Shown: positions 1 to 8,206, counted from the stretch's first letter. The stretch is DNA of 64,000 bases from Idiomarina sp. X4 (GCF_002808045.1 NZ_CP025000.1:2356001-2420000); one strand, 5' to 3'. Notes: generated by a model not told the origin, from the sequence alone. Translations and numbers: made by a program.

Positions 1-1
1 G

Positions 2-508
2 GCAGCGCTGTCTAAAATGTCAGCGCTGGCGGGAAGAAAGCTAGATGGCCGGGTTATGTTTGTCGGCAACATTCGAACCTTCGGTTTGTTTTTCAGCCCA
101 GTTAACCTTTACTTTTTAGATCAGCAGGGCACTTATACCTATATGCTGGCTGAAGTCAGCAATACCCCCTGGCTGCAGAGGCATTATTATTTAGTCGATT
201 TAAGCGAAAAGGAACCCACAAGCCAAAAGGTGTTTCATGTATCGCCTTTTAACCCCATCGATATGACCTACCACTGGCGCATTCTGCCGCCTGCAGAAAA
301 ATTGTTTGTGCAAATAAGTGCGCATCAGGAAGAAAAGGACTTCGTGGCCGGTATGAATTTATTACGTTCACCGCTAAACCAAGAAAGTATCCACAGCGTA
401 TTAAAGAAAACGCCTGTTATGGCTTTGAAAATAATCGGCGGTATTTATTGGGAAGCGTTAAAGCTATTTATAAAACGGGTACCGTTCTACGGTCATCCAG
501 GAAAATAA
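2..508 (+). CDS. DUF1365 family protein, C-terminal part (5' end outside window)
   Basis: The reading frame is open to the left edge, so only the C-terminal ~168 residues are present; family members are usually about 250 aa. The stretch with FSPVNLYF followed by AEVSNTPW and HYYLVDL matches the conserved DUF1365 core. The biochemical function is unknown. Members are commonly encoded beside an FAD-dependent amine-oxidase-like protein and a cyclopropane-synthase-like methyltransferase, and the latter is exactly the next gene (20 bp downstream). Inference: a partner in modification of membrane fatty acids. The first in-frame ATG (17) is internal and not the real start. Confidence 0.85.
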   Translation, partial: AALSKMSALAGRKLDGRVMFVGNIRTFGLFFSPVNLYFLDQQGTYTYMLAEVSNTPWLQRHYYLVDLSEKEPTSQKVFHVSPFNPIDMTYHWRILPPAEKLFVQISAHQEEKDFVAGMNLLRSPLNQESIHSVLKKTPVMALKIIGGIYWEALKLFIKRVPFYGHPGK

Positions 509-528
509 TCTTAGTAAAGGAAAGTATT

Positions 529-1764
529 ATGCCTGGCAGTGAAGTGGCATTGGAAACTCAAGTTCAGCGCGGGTTTTGGAATAATCAATTTCGCAACGTG
601 GCGTTTAAGTTATTAAGTCATTTAAAAAAAGGCGAGTTGGTTATAGCTGAAAACGGACGCACGATAGAGCGTTTTGGTGAGAAAAACTCTGACTTAAGCG
701 CGACAATTAACGTGCTGTCTGCAGACTTTTATCGCCGCTTAGTAACGGGTGGAAGTATCGGTGCAGCTGAGCTTTATATTGATAGCAGCTGGGAGACTGA
801 TGATCTCACCTCTGTCATTCGTGTGTTTGCTCGCAACCTGCCAGCACTAGACAAACTGGAAACGCGGTTGGCGTGGCTTACGTACCCGTTTAATAAATAC
901 CAACATTGGTCAAATAGAAACCATAAGTCACAAGCGAAGAAAAACATCTCTGCGCACTATGATTTAGGTAATGAGCTGTACACCCGTTTTCTGGATGACG
1001 CGATGCAGTATTCCAGTGCATTGTTTTTAAGTGAAAAAGACACCTTAGATACAGCGCAGCAAAACAAAATGAAACGTCTGTGCGATGCTTTAGAGCTGAC
1101 AAAAGACGATCATTTACTAGAAATTGGTACCGGCTGGGGCGGTTTGGCCGTTTTTGCGGCCAAAAACTACGGTTGCAAAGTAACCACCACGACCATTTCA
1201 GAAGAGCAGTTCCAGTATGCAAAAGCTCGAGTTGAGAAAGAAGGCTTAGAAAAGCAAGTGACTTTGCTCAAAAGCGATTATCGGGACTTAAAAGGTCAGT
1301 ACGACAAGTTAGTGTCGGTTGAAATGATAGAGGCGGTGGGTAAGCAGTATTTGCCAACCTTCTTCAAAACTTGCAACCGGTTATTAAAACCGCACGGTAA
1401 AATGGCGTTGCAAGCTATTACCATAGCGGATCAGCGTGAAAAGGCTTATGCGCGCTCCGTTGACTTTATTCAGAAGCACATATTCCCGGGTGGCTTTCTA
1501 CCGTCTCTGAGCCAGATGACTCAGTTGTTTAAAAAGCATACCAATATGGTGGTGAGAGATACGTTTGACTTTGGTCTAAGCTACGCGAAAACGCTGAACA
1601 TCTGGGCGGAGAACTTTAATGCAAAGGCAGATGAGTTAACCAAGTTTGGTTATGACGAGCGTTTCTCAAGACTGTGGAACTATTACTTTAGTTATTGCGA
1701 AGGTGGCTTCTTGGAAAAACGCGTGTCGGTGGTACAAGTTGTTGCGGACAAGAGTCAGCTTTAA
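529..1764 (+). CDS. cfa: Cyclopropane-fatty-acyl-phospholipid synthase family methyltransferase
   Basis: A 411-residue SAM-dependent methyltransferase of the CFA synthase family, which adds a methylene or methyl group to acyl chains of membrane phospholipids. The SAM-binding glycine motif LLEIGTGWGG lies near residues 196-205. The C-terminal motif YCEGGFLEKR followed by VSVVQ is the typical family signature. The start at 529 is preferred over an upstream in-frame start at 448 because an AAAGGA ribosome-binding site lies just before it and 448 would overlap DUF1365. Context (DUF1365, DUF2878, DUF3833, chalcone-isomerase-like protein) suggests a specialised paralogue rather than the housekeeping enzyme. 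A furan-fatty-acid-type methylase (UfaM-like) is a possible alternative role. Confidence 0.9.
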   Translation: MPGSEVALETQVQRGFWNNQFRNVAFKLLSHLKKGELVIAENGRTIERFGEKNSDLSATINVLSADFYRRLVTGGSIGAAELYIDSSWETDDLTSVIRVFARNLPALDKLETRLAWLTYPFNKYQHWSNRNHKSQAKKNISAHYDLGNELYTRFLDDAMQYSSALFLSEKDTLDTAQQNKMKRLCDALELTKDDHLLEIGTGWGGLAVFAAKNYGCKVTTTTISEEQFQYAKARVEKEGLEKQVTLLKSDYRDLKGQYDKLVSVEMIEAVGKQYLPTFFKTCNRLLKPHGKMALQAITIADQREKAYARSVDFIQKHIFPGGFLPSLSQMTQLFKKHTNMVVRDTFDFGLSYAKTLNIWAENFNAKADELTKFGYDERFSRLWNYYFSYCEGGFLEKRVSVVQVVADKSQL

Positions 1765-1788
1765 TCAAGACCTGGGCGGAAGGTATTT

Positions 1789-2289
1789 ATGCACAAGATT
1801 ATTAGTTTTGTTTTGTTCAATGGTATTTGGTTCAGCGCGGTTGTCGGGCGTGGCGATTACCTTTGGCTGACAGTCGCGTTAGTGCTGATACAAGTCGTCT
1901 ATAGCTTACGTATTGGCAATACTCACTGGACAGTTATGGCTCGCCTGTTTGCGGTGGGCCTTTTATTGGAAGCTATTAGCATTAGTTTGGGAGTCATTGA
2001 TTTTGAAGGCGGTTATTTCCCGCTATGGCTGGCTTTATTGTGGCTTGGTTTCGCAGCTATGGCACCAGTTGCACTTGACTGGCTGGCAAAAAAGACGTGG
2101 CTGGCGTTGATCGCGGGCGCGGTTTCAGGGCCCGTGACTTATATGACCGGCGTTCAGTTTGGTGCCGCCGCTATTGAGTCAACGCTGGTAACGGTTGTGA
2201 CCTATGCCGCTGTATGGTCATTGATGATGGGCTACTTCGTCTATCTTATGACATCTAAGCCTAATGAACGTAAGGAGATATTGCCATGA
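1789..2289 (+). CDS. DUF2878 family integral membrane protein
   Basis: A 166-residue, very hydrophobic protein with about five predicted membrane segments and few charged residues. Length and composition fit DUF2878, whose members travel with CFA-synthase-like and DUF3833 genes. No catalytic motif is visible and the function is unknown. It starts 24 bp after the methyltransferase stop and its end overlaps the next start by 4 bases, so it is almost certainly in the same operon. Confidence 0.75.
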   Translation: MHKIISFVLFNGIWFSAVVGRGDYLWLTVALVLIQVVYSLRIGNTHWTVMARLFAVGLLLEAISISLGVIDFEGGYFPLWLALLWLGFAAMAPVALDWLAKKTWLALIAGAVSGPVTYMTGVQFGAAAIESTLVTVVTYAAVWSLMMGYFVYLMTSKPNERKEILP

Positions 2290-2804
2290 AACGTTTTCTG
2301 ACAGCGGCATTGACGCTGATATTAAGTGCCGTGAATGCTTCTGCGTTGGCGGCCAGTTGCGAGGCGTCGGTGCCCGGGGATTTTTTTAAAGTCGGAGAAA
2401 CCCGGCTCAGTGTTCTGTTTTGGGATGTCTATGATGCGACGCTTTATAGCCCATCGGGTGCGTATGAAAAAAGTGAACGTCAGGCGCTCAAGCTGAATTA
2501 TTTGCGAGATATTGACGCTGATGAGCTCATCGAAACGACCGAAGAAGAGTGGCAAAAGTTGAAGCTGGACGCTTCAGAGCATGACGAATGGTTAGCAAAA
2601 CTAAAGGCTATCTGGCCGGACATTAAAGAGGGCGACTGCCTTCTTCTGGTGGAAAGTGATAACGGCTATGCAGAGTTTTATCAAGGCGAAGAATTGTTAG
2701 GCACAGTTGAGAGCCAGGCGTTTACCGATCAGTTTCTGGCGATATGGTTGTCTCCGGAAAGTCGCTTCAAAGAAGAGCGTAACGAACTTGTGGGTGCAAA
2801 ATAA
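2286..2804 (+). CDS. Secreted chalcone-isomerase-like domain protein
   Basis: A 172-residue protein with an N-terminal signal peptide (hydrophobic segment ending near ASALAASC). The mature part contains VGETRLSVLFWDVYDATLYS, typical of bacterial chalcone-isomerase-like proteins. These keep the fold, which binds fatty-acid-like ligands in related proteins, but are not thought to make flavonoids. The mature protein probably acts in the periplasm. The start overlaps the DUF2878 stop, and its own stop overlaps the next ATG, showing tight translational coupling. A role in handling modified acyl chains is an inference. Confidence 0.75.
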   Translation: MKRFLTAALTLILSAVNASALAASCEASVPGDFFKVGETRLSVLFWDVYDATLYSPSGAYEKSERQALKLNYLRDIDADELIETTEEEWQKLKLDASEHDEWLAKLKAIWPDIKEGDCLLLVESDNGYAEFYQGEELLGTVESQAFTDQFLAIWLSPESRFKEERNELVGAK

Positions 2805-3334
2805 TGGTTAAGTTAATAAAAGTATTTGTTCTGGTCAGTGTTGCTACGTTGCTAGCCGCTTGCTCAACTAGCATAGACACTTATAAGTCAGCCAAACCTG
2901 TCTTAAAGCTCGAAGAGTTTTTCAAAGGCGACTTAGTGGCTTATGGCATGGTTCAGGACTACAGCGGTGAAGTGATACAACGCTTCACTGTTGAAATGAC
3001 CGGAACTTGGGACGGTAACGAAGGGAAGCTGGACGAATACTTTACCTATGCCGACGGTCGTGAACAGCGTCGTATTTGGTACATTACTAAAACTGGTGAA
3101 AACAGTTATGAAGGGCGAGCCGATGACGTTGAAGGCGTTGCAAAAGGTACAACTGCGGGTAACGTTCTTAATTGGGAATATCAGTTGGAAGTACAAATGG
3201 ACGGCGAGCCTTTGGTACTGACCTTGGACGACTGGCTGTATTTGGTGGATGAAGATAATATGATCAACCGTACTAACATGTGTAAGTGGGGCATTCCGGT
3301 TGGTGAAATCACGCTTTATATTGGTAAAAAATAA
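2804..3334 (+). CDS. DUF3833 family lipoprotein
   Basis: A 176-residue predicted lipoprotein. The hydrophobic N-terminus ends in a lipobox LLAAC, with Cys at about position 20. The remainder resembles a beta-rich lipocalin-like body with the FFKGDLVAYGMVQDYSGEV segment characteristic of DUF3833. The function is unknown. It is the last gene of the cfa-like cluster; its ATG overlaps the preceding stop, and a separate promoter for the next gene follows its end. A role in transporting or sensing modified lipid in the envelope is an inference. Confidence 0.8.
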   Translation: MVKLIKVFVLVSVATLLAACSTSIDTYKSAKPVLKLEEFFKGDLVAYGMVQDYSGEVIQRFTVEMTGTWDGNEGKLDEYFTYADGREQRRIWYITKTGENSYEGRADDVEGVAKGTTAGNVLNWEYQLEVQMDGEPLVLTLDDWLYLVDEDNMINRTNMCKWGIPVGEITLYIGKK

Positions 3335-3347
3335 AGGTTAAGAAACA

Positions 3348-3376
3348 CTGTCATAAGCCGATAACAGACGTATAAT
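3348..3376 (+). promoter_or_regulatory. Sigma-70-type promoter for the 3413 gene
   Basis: A -35 element CTGTCA and a perfect -10 TATAAT (3371-3376) are separated by 17 bp. They lie just after the DUF3833 stop and about 36 bases before the GTG start at 3413. This separates the small gene from the upstream operon. Confidence 0.65.
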
Positions 3377-3412
3377 GCACATGAGTGTTGAACTGTAATC
3401 TGGGAATCGGCT

Positions 3413-3670
3413 GTGGCAATTAATTATCCGTCATTTACCTACAATAACCCGCGTATTCAGGGGCAAACAGTATTTATCAAGCGAGGTCCTCATCAGGGCA
3501 AGCTTGGCATTATTGCTAAGGTCATGGATAACGAGCGTTATTTAGTGTCACAGGCAGATTTCGGCTCTGAGCAAGTTATTTTCAAACGCAGCGACTTTTT
3601 GGTGCACCGTTACCGAAAAATTAAGGTGCCGATTGACCGCGTGGCGGGCAAAAACCCAGACGTTCTGTAA
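3413..3670 (+). CDS. Small KOW-like protein of unknown function
   Basis: An 85-residue basic protein starting with GTG. The segment GQTVFIKRGPHQGKLGIIAKV resembles a KOW motif (a beta-barrel element found in NusG and ribosomal proteins L24/L26 that contacts RNA), so RNA or ribosome binding is a reasonable guess. I do not recognise a named gene. It has its own TATAAT promoter and is closed by a strong terminator, so it is a monocistronic, probably well-expressed small gene. The ribosome-binding site is weak. Confidence 0.7.
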   Translation: MAINYPSFTYNNPRIQGQTVFIKRGPHQGKLGIIAKVMDNERYLVSQADFGSEQVIFKRSDFLVHRYRKIKVPIDRVAGKNPDVL

Positions 3671-3690
3671 TAGGCAATGCATTAAATAAT

Positions 3691-3722
3691 AAAAAAGCGA
3701 CATTGAATGTCGCTTTTTTATT
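3691..3722. terminator. Intrinsic terminator, bidirectional
   Basis: An almost perfect stem (AAAAAAGCGACATT pairing with AATGTCGCTTTTTT) sits between the convergent genes ending at 3670 and 3740. A-tract and T-tract flank the stem so it can act in both directions. Confidence 0.85.
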
Positions 3723-3739
3723 GGATTAGAGCGCTGCGC

Positions 3740-4156
3740 TTAAGCACTGCCGCGAGGCAGGCGGCAGTCAGTGCCTTTGTCATCTAGCTTCTGTTTCCAC
3801 AGTTCTTTCGCAGTTAAGCCACCAGAGTTTGATTTTTTAACAGCAGGCTTTTTCGCGGCCGCTTTTTTAGGAGCTTCTTTCTTAGTGGCGCTTTTCTTAG
3901 GAGCTGCTTTTTTGCTTTCAGACTTAGTTTCCGTCTTTTTCGCCGCTGCCTTTTTAGGCGCCGCTTTCTCAGCTTTAGCTGACTTGCCTTTCGCTAACGC
4001 TTTGGCTTCTTCGTCAAGCTGGGCCAAGCGGACGTTTTTGCCACCATCAACGCTGTACCAACCGTTGCTTGCTTCAATTTTTGGCTTTTTACCATGAGCT
4101 TTTTCGTAAGCTTCGGTATATTCCACCAGTACCTTTTCTTTATCCAGTTTGCTCAT
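3740..4156 (-). CDS. Histone-H1-like Lys/Ala-rich protein
   Basis: A 138-residue protein in two parts. Residues ~1-55 form a small ordered domain (GWYSVDGGKNVRLAQL). Residues ~57-108 are a low-complexity tail of KAAAKK/KKAAPKK repeats like eukaryotic histone H1 and bacterial H1-like proteins, followed by a short LTAKELWKQKLDD end. It probably binds nucleic acid and condenses the nucleoid or modulates ribosomes; this is inference from composition. A good AAAGGAAAA ribosome-binding site precedes the ATG, and a recognisable promoter lies upstream at 4218-4246. Repeat number in the tail is likely variable between strains. Confidence 0.8.
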   Translation of the reverse strand: MSKLDKEKVLVEYTEAYEKAHGKKPKIEASNGWYSVDGGKNVRLAQLDEEAKALAKGKSAKAEKAAPKKAAAKKTETKSESKKAAPKKSATKKEAPKKAAAKKPAVKKSNSGGLTAKELWKQKLDDKGTDCRLPRGSA

Positions 4157-4217
4157 GCAAATTTTCCTTTATTCAAGGGTTACTTTAAAACTCTGCTTAA
4201 AAAAGCTTCACACTTTG

Positions 4218-4246
4218 TTTATACCGTTTTTTCGGATTATTGTCTA
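4218..4246 (-). promoter_or_regulatory. Promoter for the H1-like gene
   Basis: On the minus strand a TAGACA -35 (4241-4246) and a TATAAA -10 (4218-4223) are spaced by 17 bp, giving a transcript start about 50 bases before the ATG at 4156. Confidence 0.55.
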
Positions 4247-4250
4247 ATTT

Positions 4251-4265
4251 ACGTTAATATAACGT
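4251..4265. repeat. AT-rich 6-bp perfect palindrome between divergent genes
   Basis: ACGTTA-ATA-TAACGT followed by a run of T. It lies immediately upstream of the H1-like promoter -35 and 30 bp upstream of the nif3-family start. It could be a repressor site or a very weak hairpin. Confidence 0.4.
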
Positions 4266-4295
4266 TTTTTCAGGCCTTTTAAGCGAGAAAGCAGT

Positions 4296-5057
4296 ATGAC
4301 AGTTAAGCGTTCTGAACTTCACCATTATTTAAATTCTTATTTAAACAGTGGGGTAATAAAAGACTACTGCCCAAACGGGTTACAGGTAGAGGGGACTGAA
4401 TCTATTGGTAAAGTCATTACCGGAGTGACAGCGTGTCAGGCGCTCATAGATAAGGCCGTGGAAGAGCAGGCCGATGCTATTCTCGTGCATCATGGTTATT
4501 TCTGGAAGGGAGAACCTGAGCCTATCACCGGCATGAAAAAAAACCGTATAAAGCAATTGCTGAAGCACGACATTAACTTGTTTGCCTATCACTTACCGCT
4601 CGATGTTCATTCTGAGGTAGGTAATAACGCTCAGTTAGCAAAGCTGATGGGGTGGCAAATGGACGGGCCGGTTGATTCGAGTGATCCTGCGTGTCCTTTA
4701 GTGGTTGGCTCGGTAAGTGAATCAATGACAGGGCAGCTATTCGCAAATGAACTTGAGAGCAAATTACAACGCCCACTCACGTGCTGGGTAGAGCCGACTC
4801 GCCCTATTCAGAAGTTAGCTTGGTGTACCGGCGGTGGACAAGGCTTTATTGACAGGGCTGCTGCATTGGGCGTTGACGCTTTTATTACTGGGGAGGTCTC
4901 AGAGCCGACTATTCACAGCGCTCGCGAGCAGGGGATTGGTTTTTATGCCGCAGGCCATCATGCCACTGAGCGTTACGGCGCAAAAGCACTGGGTGAACAT
5001 CTTGCCGGCAAGTTTGGTTTGGATGTGCGCTTTATTGATATAGACAGTCCGGCCTAG
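4296..5057 (+). CDS. Nif3-like dinuclear metal centre protein (YbgI family)
   Basis: A 253-residue protein of the NIF3/YbgI family, annotated in many genomes as GTP cyclohydrolase I type 2 homologue. Family metal ligands are visible as LVHHGYFWKGE near residue 67, HLPLDVH near residue 100 and the C-terminal GHHATERYG. The NGLQVEG motif near residue 29 is also diagnostic. The cellular role is not settled; a hydrolase role and a role in metal or RNA-linked chemistry have been suggested for the family. It is followed after 11 bp by cmoM on the same strand, with which it probably forms an operon. Confidence 0.9.
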   Translation: MTVKRSELHHYLNSYLNSGVIKDYCPNGLQVEGTESIGKVITGVTACQALIDKAVEEQADAILVHHGYFWKGEPEPITGMKKNRIKQLLKHDINLFAYHLPLDVHSEVGNNAQLAKLMGWQMDGPVDSSDPACPLVVGSVSESMTGQLFANELESKLQRPLTCWVEPTRPIQKLAWCTGGGQGFIDRAAALGVDAFITGEVSEPTIHSAREQGIGFYAAGHHATERYGAKALGEHLAGKFGLDVRFIDIDSPA

Positions 5058-5068
5058 GTGATGCATGA

Positions 5069-5848
5069 ATGAATAACGAAAAACGCCAACGTGGCGACTT
5101 TAGTGGTATTAGCAAAAAGTTTTCTAAGAACATTTATGACAGCACAAAAGGGCGCCTGAGAATGGCTGTTCTTAAAAGAGATTTGCAGCCTTTATTGAAC
5201 GGTCAGACGTGCCAGGTTCTCGATGTCGGTGCGGGGCTTGGTCAGGCTAATGAGTGGTTTCTTGAAAAAGGTTTCGAAGTGTTGCATACCGACATTTCAG
5301 AAGAGATGGTTGAAGCCGCTCGGCTGCGTCATGAAGAGCTCGGGTTAGCCGGTAAATGCAGCTACCAAACTGCTGACTTAGCGACGTTAGCACGTAATGA
5401 AAGCCAATTTCCAATAGTGCTTTGCCATGCAGTTTTAGAATGGGTACCAGATGCCGAAACAGCATTGACTCAATTGAATGCGTTGCTAGCCCCGGGAGGT
5501 ACACTTTCACTGATGTTTTACAACCGTAATGCCAAACTGTTTGCTAATGCGGTTTACGGTAACTTTGATTATATCGAGCGTGGCTTAAAGGTGAAAAAAA
5601 CGGTGCGGTTAAGTCCGCAGAACCCGTTGGTGCCGGAAGAGGTTGAAAACATCGTGCATAAGCTTGGGCTGGAAGTGACCCAAAAAACCGGAGTTCGTTG
5701 CTTTCATGACTATTTGAGAAACCTTGATGATCAGCAGCGTTTCGGCGAGCTGCTCGCCATTGAATTGAAATATAACCAGCAACCCCCTTATCGCGACTTG
5801 GGGCGCTACCAACATTGGTTGATAAGAAAACCGGAGAACGAACAATGA
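5069..5848 (+). CDS. cmoM: tRNA 5-carboxymethoxyuridine methyltransferase CmoM
   Basis: A 259-residue class I SAM-dependent methyltransferase. The N-terminus FSGISKKFSKNIYDSTKGRL closely matches E. coli CmoM (formerly SmtA), and the SAM motif VLDVGAGLGQANEWF is near residues 50-64. CmoM methylates cmo5U at the wobble position 34 of several tRNAs to give mcmo5U, supporting decoding of G- and C-ending codons. Its stop overlaps the start of the next gene (ATGA), indicating translational coupling. The usual partner genes cmoA/cmoB are not in the window. Confidence 0.85.
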   Translation: MNNEKRQRGDFSGISKKFSKNIYDSTKGRLRMAVLKRDLQPLLNGQTCQVLDVGAGLGQANEWFLEKGFEVLHTDISEEMVEAARLRHEELGLAGKCSYQTADLATLARNESQFPIVLCHAVLEWVPDAETALTQLNALLAPGGTLSLMFYNRNAKLFANAVYGNFDYIERGLKVKKTVRLSPQNPLVPEEVENIVHKLGLEVTQKTGVRCFHDYLRNLDDQQRFGELLAIELKYNQQPPYRDLGRYQHWLIRKPENEQ

Positions 5849-6714
5849 CAAAACAGTGCGCATTTATTGGTTTAGGTGTTATGGGCTACCCAATGGCGGG
5901 CCATTTGCAAAAGCAGGGCTTTGATACATGTGTGTATAACCGTACGGAGAGCAAAGCGAAAGCCTGGGTAAACGAGTACCAGGGGCGCTATGGTGAAACA
6001 CCGGCACAAGCGGTTAAAAATGCGGATTTTGTTTTGGTTTGCGTTGGCAACGATGACGATGTGCGCAGTGTATTTTATGGCGACGATGGTATTTTAGCTG
6101 GCTTAAAAAATGGCGCTATTGTTATTGATCACACCACCGCATCGGCAGAGTTGGCCCGAGAACTTAACGAATCTGTTATTCAACAAGGTGGTCTATTTAT
6201 GGACGCGCCGGTATCTGGTGGACAAGCTGGCGCCGAAAATGGTGTGTTAACGGCAATGGTTGGCGGTGAACAGGCTGCTTTTGATGCAGCTGGCGATGTA
6301 TTGGCGTGTTATAGCAAAACACGTGAATTAATGGGCGACGCTGGAGCCGGGCAATTAGCTAAAATGGTGAACCAAATTTGTATTGCCGGCGTGGTTCAAG
6401 GCTTGTCCGAAGGTTTACAGTTAGCGCGCAAAGTAGGGCTAGATCCTGACAAACTTATTGCTGCAATAAGTCAAGGCGCTGCGGGCTCCTGGCAAATGGA
6501 GAACCGTTATAAAACGATGTGGAATAACGAATATGAGCATGGCTTTGCGGTAGACTGGATGCGCAAAGACCTAAAAATTGCGTTGAACGAAGCCGACAGA
6601 CAAGGTCTCTCCATGCCATTAACTGCATTAGTCGATCAGTTTTACGCTGACGTCCAGAAGATGGGCGGCAACCGCTGGGATACTTCAAGCCTGCTAGCCC
6701 GCCTGGAAAAATAA
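5845..6714 (+). CDS. NAD(P)-binding 3-hydroxyisobutyrate-dehydrogenase family protein
   Basis: A 289-residue beta-hydroxyacid dehydrogenase. The N-terminal Rossmann motif GLGVMGYPMAGHL, the substrate-binding DAPVSGGQAGAENG segment near residues 118-131 and the catalytic-lysine region LAKMVNQICIAG are all present. Substrates in the family include 3-hydroxyisobutyrate, tartronate semialdehyde and succinic semialdehyde; sequence alone does not choose. The start at 5845 is preferred over 5815 because it gives the classical ATGA overlap with cmoM and has GGAGAACG upstream. No valine-degradation genes are adjacent, so a YihU/GlxR-like or detoxifying role is as likely as MmsB. Confidence 0.85.
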   Translation: MTKQCAFIGLGVMGYPMAGHLQKQGFDTCVYNRTESKAKAWVNEYQGRYGETPAQAVKNADFVLVCVGNDDDVRSVFYGDDGILAGLKNGAIVIDHTTASAELARELNESVIQQGGLFMDAPVSGGQAGAENGVLTAMVGGEQAAFDAAGDVLACYSKTRELMGDAGAGQLAKMVNQICIAGVVQGLSEGLQLARKVGLDPDKLIAAISQGAAGSWQMENRYKTMWNNEYEHGFAVDWMRKDLKIALNEADRQGLSMPLTALVDQFYADVQKMGGNRWDTSSLLARLEK

Positions 6715-6801
6715 TATAACCGCGGTAGCCTAATGCTATTGCATCCGGTGAGATGCTGAAGGTTATAGATGATAATGGTAAGAAGTAGAGCTTCTGGCAT
6801 T

Positions 6802-6832
6802 AAAAAAGGAGACTCACTGAGTCTCCTTTTTG
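6802..6832. terminator. Intrinsic terminator between convergent genes
   Basis: Stem AAAGGAGACT / AGTCTCCTTT with a short loop, followed by T on the plus strand and preceded by A's (T's on the minus strand). It serves both the dehydrogenase and the DUF1329 gene. Confidence 0.85.
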
Positions 6833-6856
6833 TTTAACCAGCTTACCGAAGTCGGC

Positions 6857-8206
6857 TTACCTGAAGCCTTTACGGCGTAGAGCGTTAGTAGTGAACTCGT
6901 CACGGCTTACTTCAATATCCCACTCCATGTATGGGTCTTCTTCGTTACCCAAGCCAAGCGAGATATAACGACCAGAGTTTAAGTCGTACAATGCTTCGGC
7001 AGCCATCCATGGTACGTCTTGGTTATAGAACTGAGTATTCAGAGCTTCACCAACACGCCACAGTTCGCCACGACCGTCATAATGGTCGATGATAGACGCT
7101 GTCCAGCTATCTTCGTCAATGTACATAGTACGTTTTGAGTAGATGTGGCGTTCGCCTTCTTTCAGGCTACCTTCCACAACCCAGACACGGTGTTTTTCGT
7201 AACGAATAAGATCTTGGTTCATATGACCAGCCTGAATGATATCTTCATAATTTAATTCAGGGTTCATGATCTTAAAGTTGTTGTAAGGGATATAAATTTC
7301 TTTTTTACCCTTAAGCTCCCAGTTGTACTTGTCCGGCGCACCGTTGTACATATCAAGGTTATCTGAGGTACGCAGACCATCGGACGCGGTACCCGGACCG
7401 TCATAAGCTACGTTAGGCGCGCGACGAACGCGGCGTTGACCTGCGTTATAAATCCACGCACGACGACCTTCTTTAACCTGGTTAATGGTTTCGTGAACCA
7501 ACAGAACGGTACCGGTTAAGCGCGAAGGTGCTTCAACTTCCTGCATAAAGTAAAACAGGATGTTGTCGTCAGCTTCCTGGCGACCTGTTTCTAAGTATTC
7601 AGGAAATGCCAGTGTTTCTTTCAGCTCAACGGTTACGTAATCACCATTCGCCAATACTGGAAATTGTGCAATGTTACGTGTTACTGCACCACCGCGATAA
7701 CGAGTAATATGGTTCCAAACAACCTCTAAACCGTTCTGAGGAATAGGGAACGGAATGGTGGTGTCGAAGTTTTCCAGGCCGTTACCGCCTGCAACCATTT
7801 CTGCGTTTTCAGCATTTGACTTGATTTTTGGCCACAACTCGTCGGGGTAAGTCGCCGTACGGTGTGTCGGGTAAACATGCATTTTGTAGTCCGGATACTT
7901 CTCGAACATTGCAACCTGACCCGGCGTTAAGTTGTCTTTGTACTCAGCCAGGTTATCTTTAGTAATCGTGAATAGTGGCTTCTCGTCAGCAAACGGGTCA
8001 TTACCGCGAACAACTTCTACGGAGTGATCAGAGTAACCACCGTCCCATGCGGGGATAGAACCGTCGGCATTTGCTGCCTTCTCAGCACCAATAGGGGTTA
8101 AGTCTTGACCAAGCCGTGCGGCTTCTTCAGGTGATACTTTAGCCGCAACGCTCGCGGAAATCACCGACATGGCGAAAACGCCAGCTTTTAGCATCAGTTT
8201 ATTCAT
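6857..8206 (-). CDS. DUF1329 family secreted protein
   Basis: A 449-residue protein with a signal peptide (hydrophobic segment ending near SVAAKVS), predicted to be periplasmic or outer-membrane associated. EEAARLGQDLTPIGAEKAAN followed by GSIPAWDGG is the standard N-terminal signature of DUF1329, a family with an LolA/LppX-like lipoprotein-carrier flavour. The start at 8206 is chosen over 8242 because AAGGAAAAT precedes it and the signal peptide begins there. It is divergent from the YCF48-RND pair, and DUF1329 genes are often encoded with RND exporters and DUF1302 proteins. No DUF1302 gene is visible here. A role in envelope lipid or hydrophobe export is an inference. Confidence 0.85.
   Translation of the reverse strand: MNKLMLKAGVFAMSVISASVAAKVSPEEAARLGQDLTPIGAEKAANADGSIPAWDGGYSDHSVEVVRGNDPFADEKPLFTITKDNLAEYKDNLTPGQVAMFEKYPDYKMHVYPTHRTATYPDELWPKIKSNAENAEMVAGGNGLENFDTTIPFPIPQNGLEVVWNHITRYRGGAVTRNIAQFPVLANGDYVTVELKETLAFPEYLETGRQEADDNILFYFMQEVEAPSRLTGTVLLVHETINQVKEGRRAWIYNAGQRRVRRAPNVAYDGPGTASDGLRTSDNLDMYNGAPDKYNWELKGKKEIYIPYNNFKIMNPELNYEDIIQAGHMNQDLIRYEKHRVWVVEGSLKEGERHIYSKRTMYIDEDSWTASIIDHYDGRGELWRVGEALNTQFYNQDVPWMAAEALYDLNSGRYISLGLGNEEDPYMEWDIEVSRDEFTTNALRRKGFR

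Noticed and set aside
3840-3990. Short tandem repeats that could suggest a CRISPR array
   Set aside because: They are codons for KAAPKK/KAAAKK repeats in one reading frame, not regular repeat-spacer units.
3771-4097. 108-codon plus-strand ORF opposite the H1-like gene
   Set aside because: It is an antisense shadow of the Lys/Ala repeats, giving a Phe/Leu/Ala-rich non-natural product.
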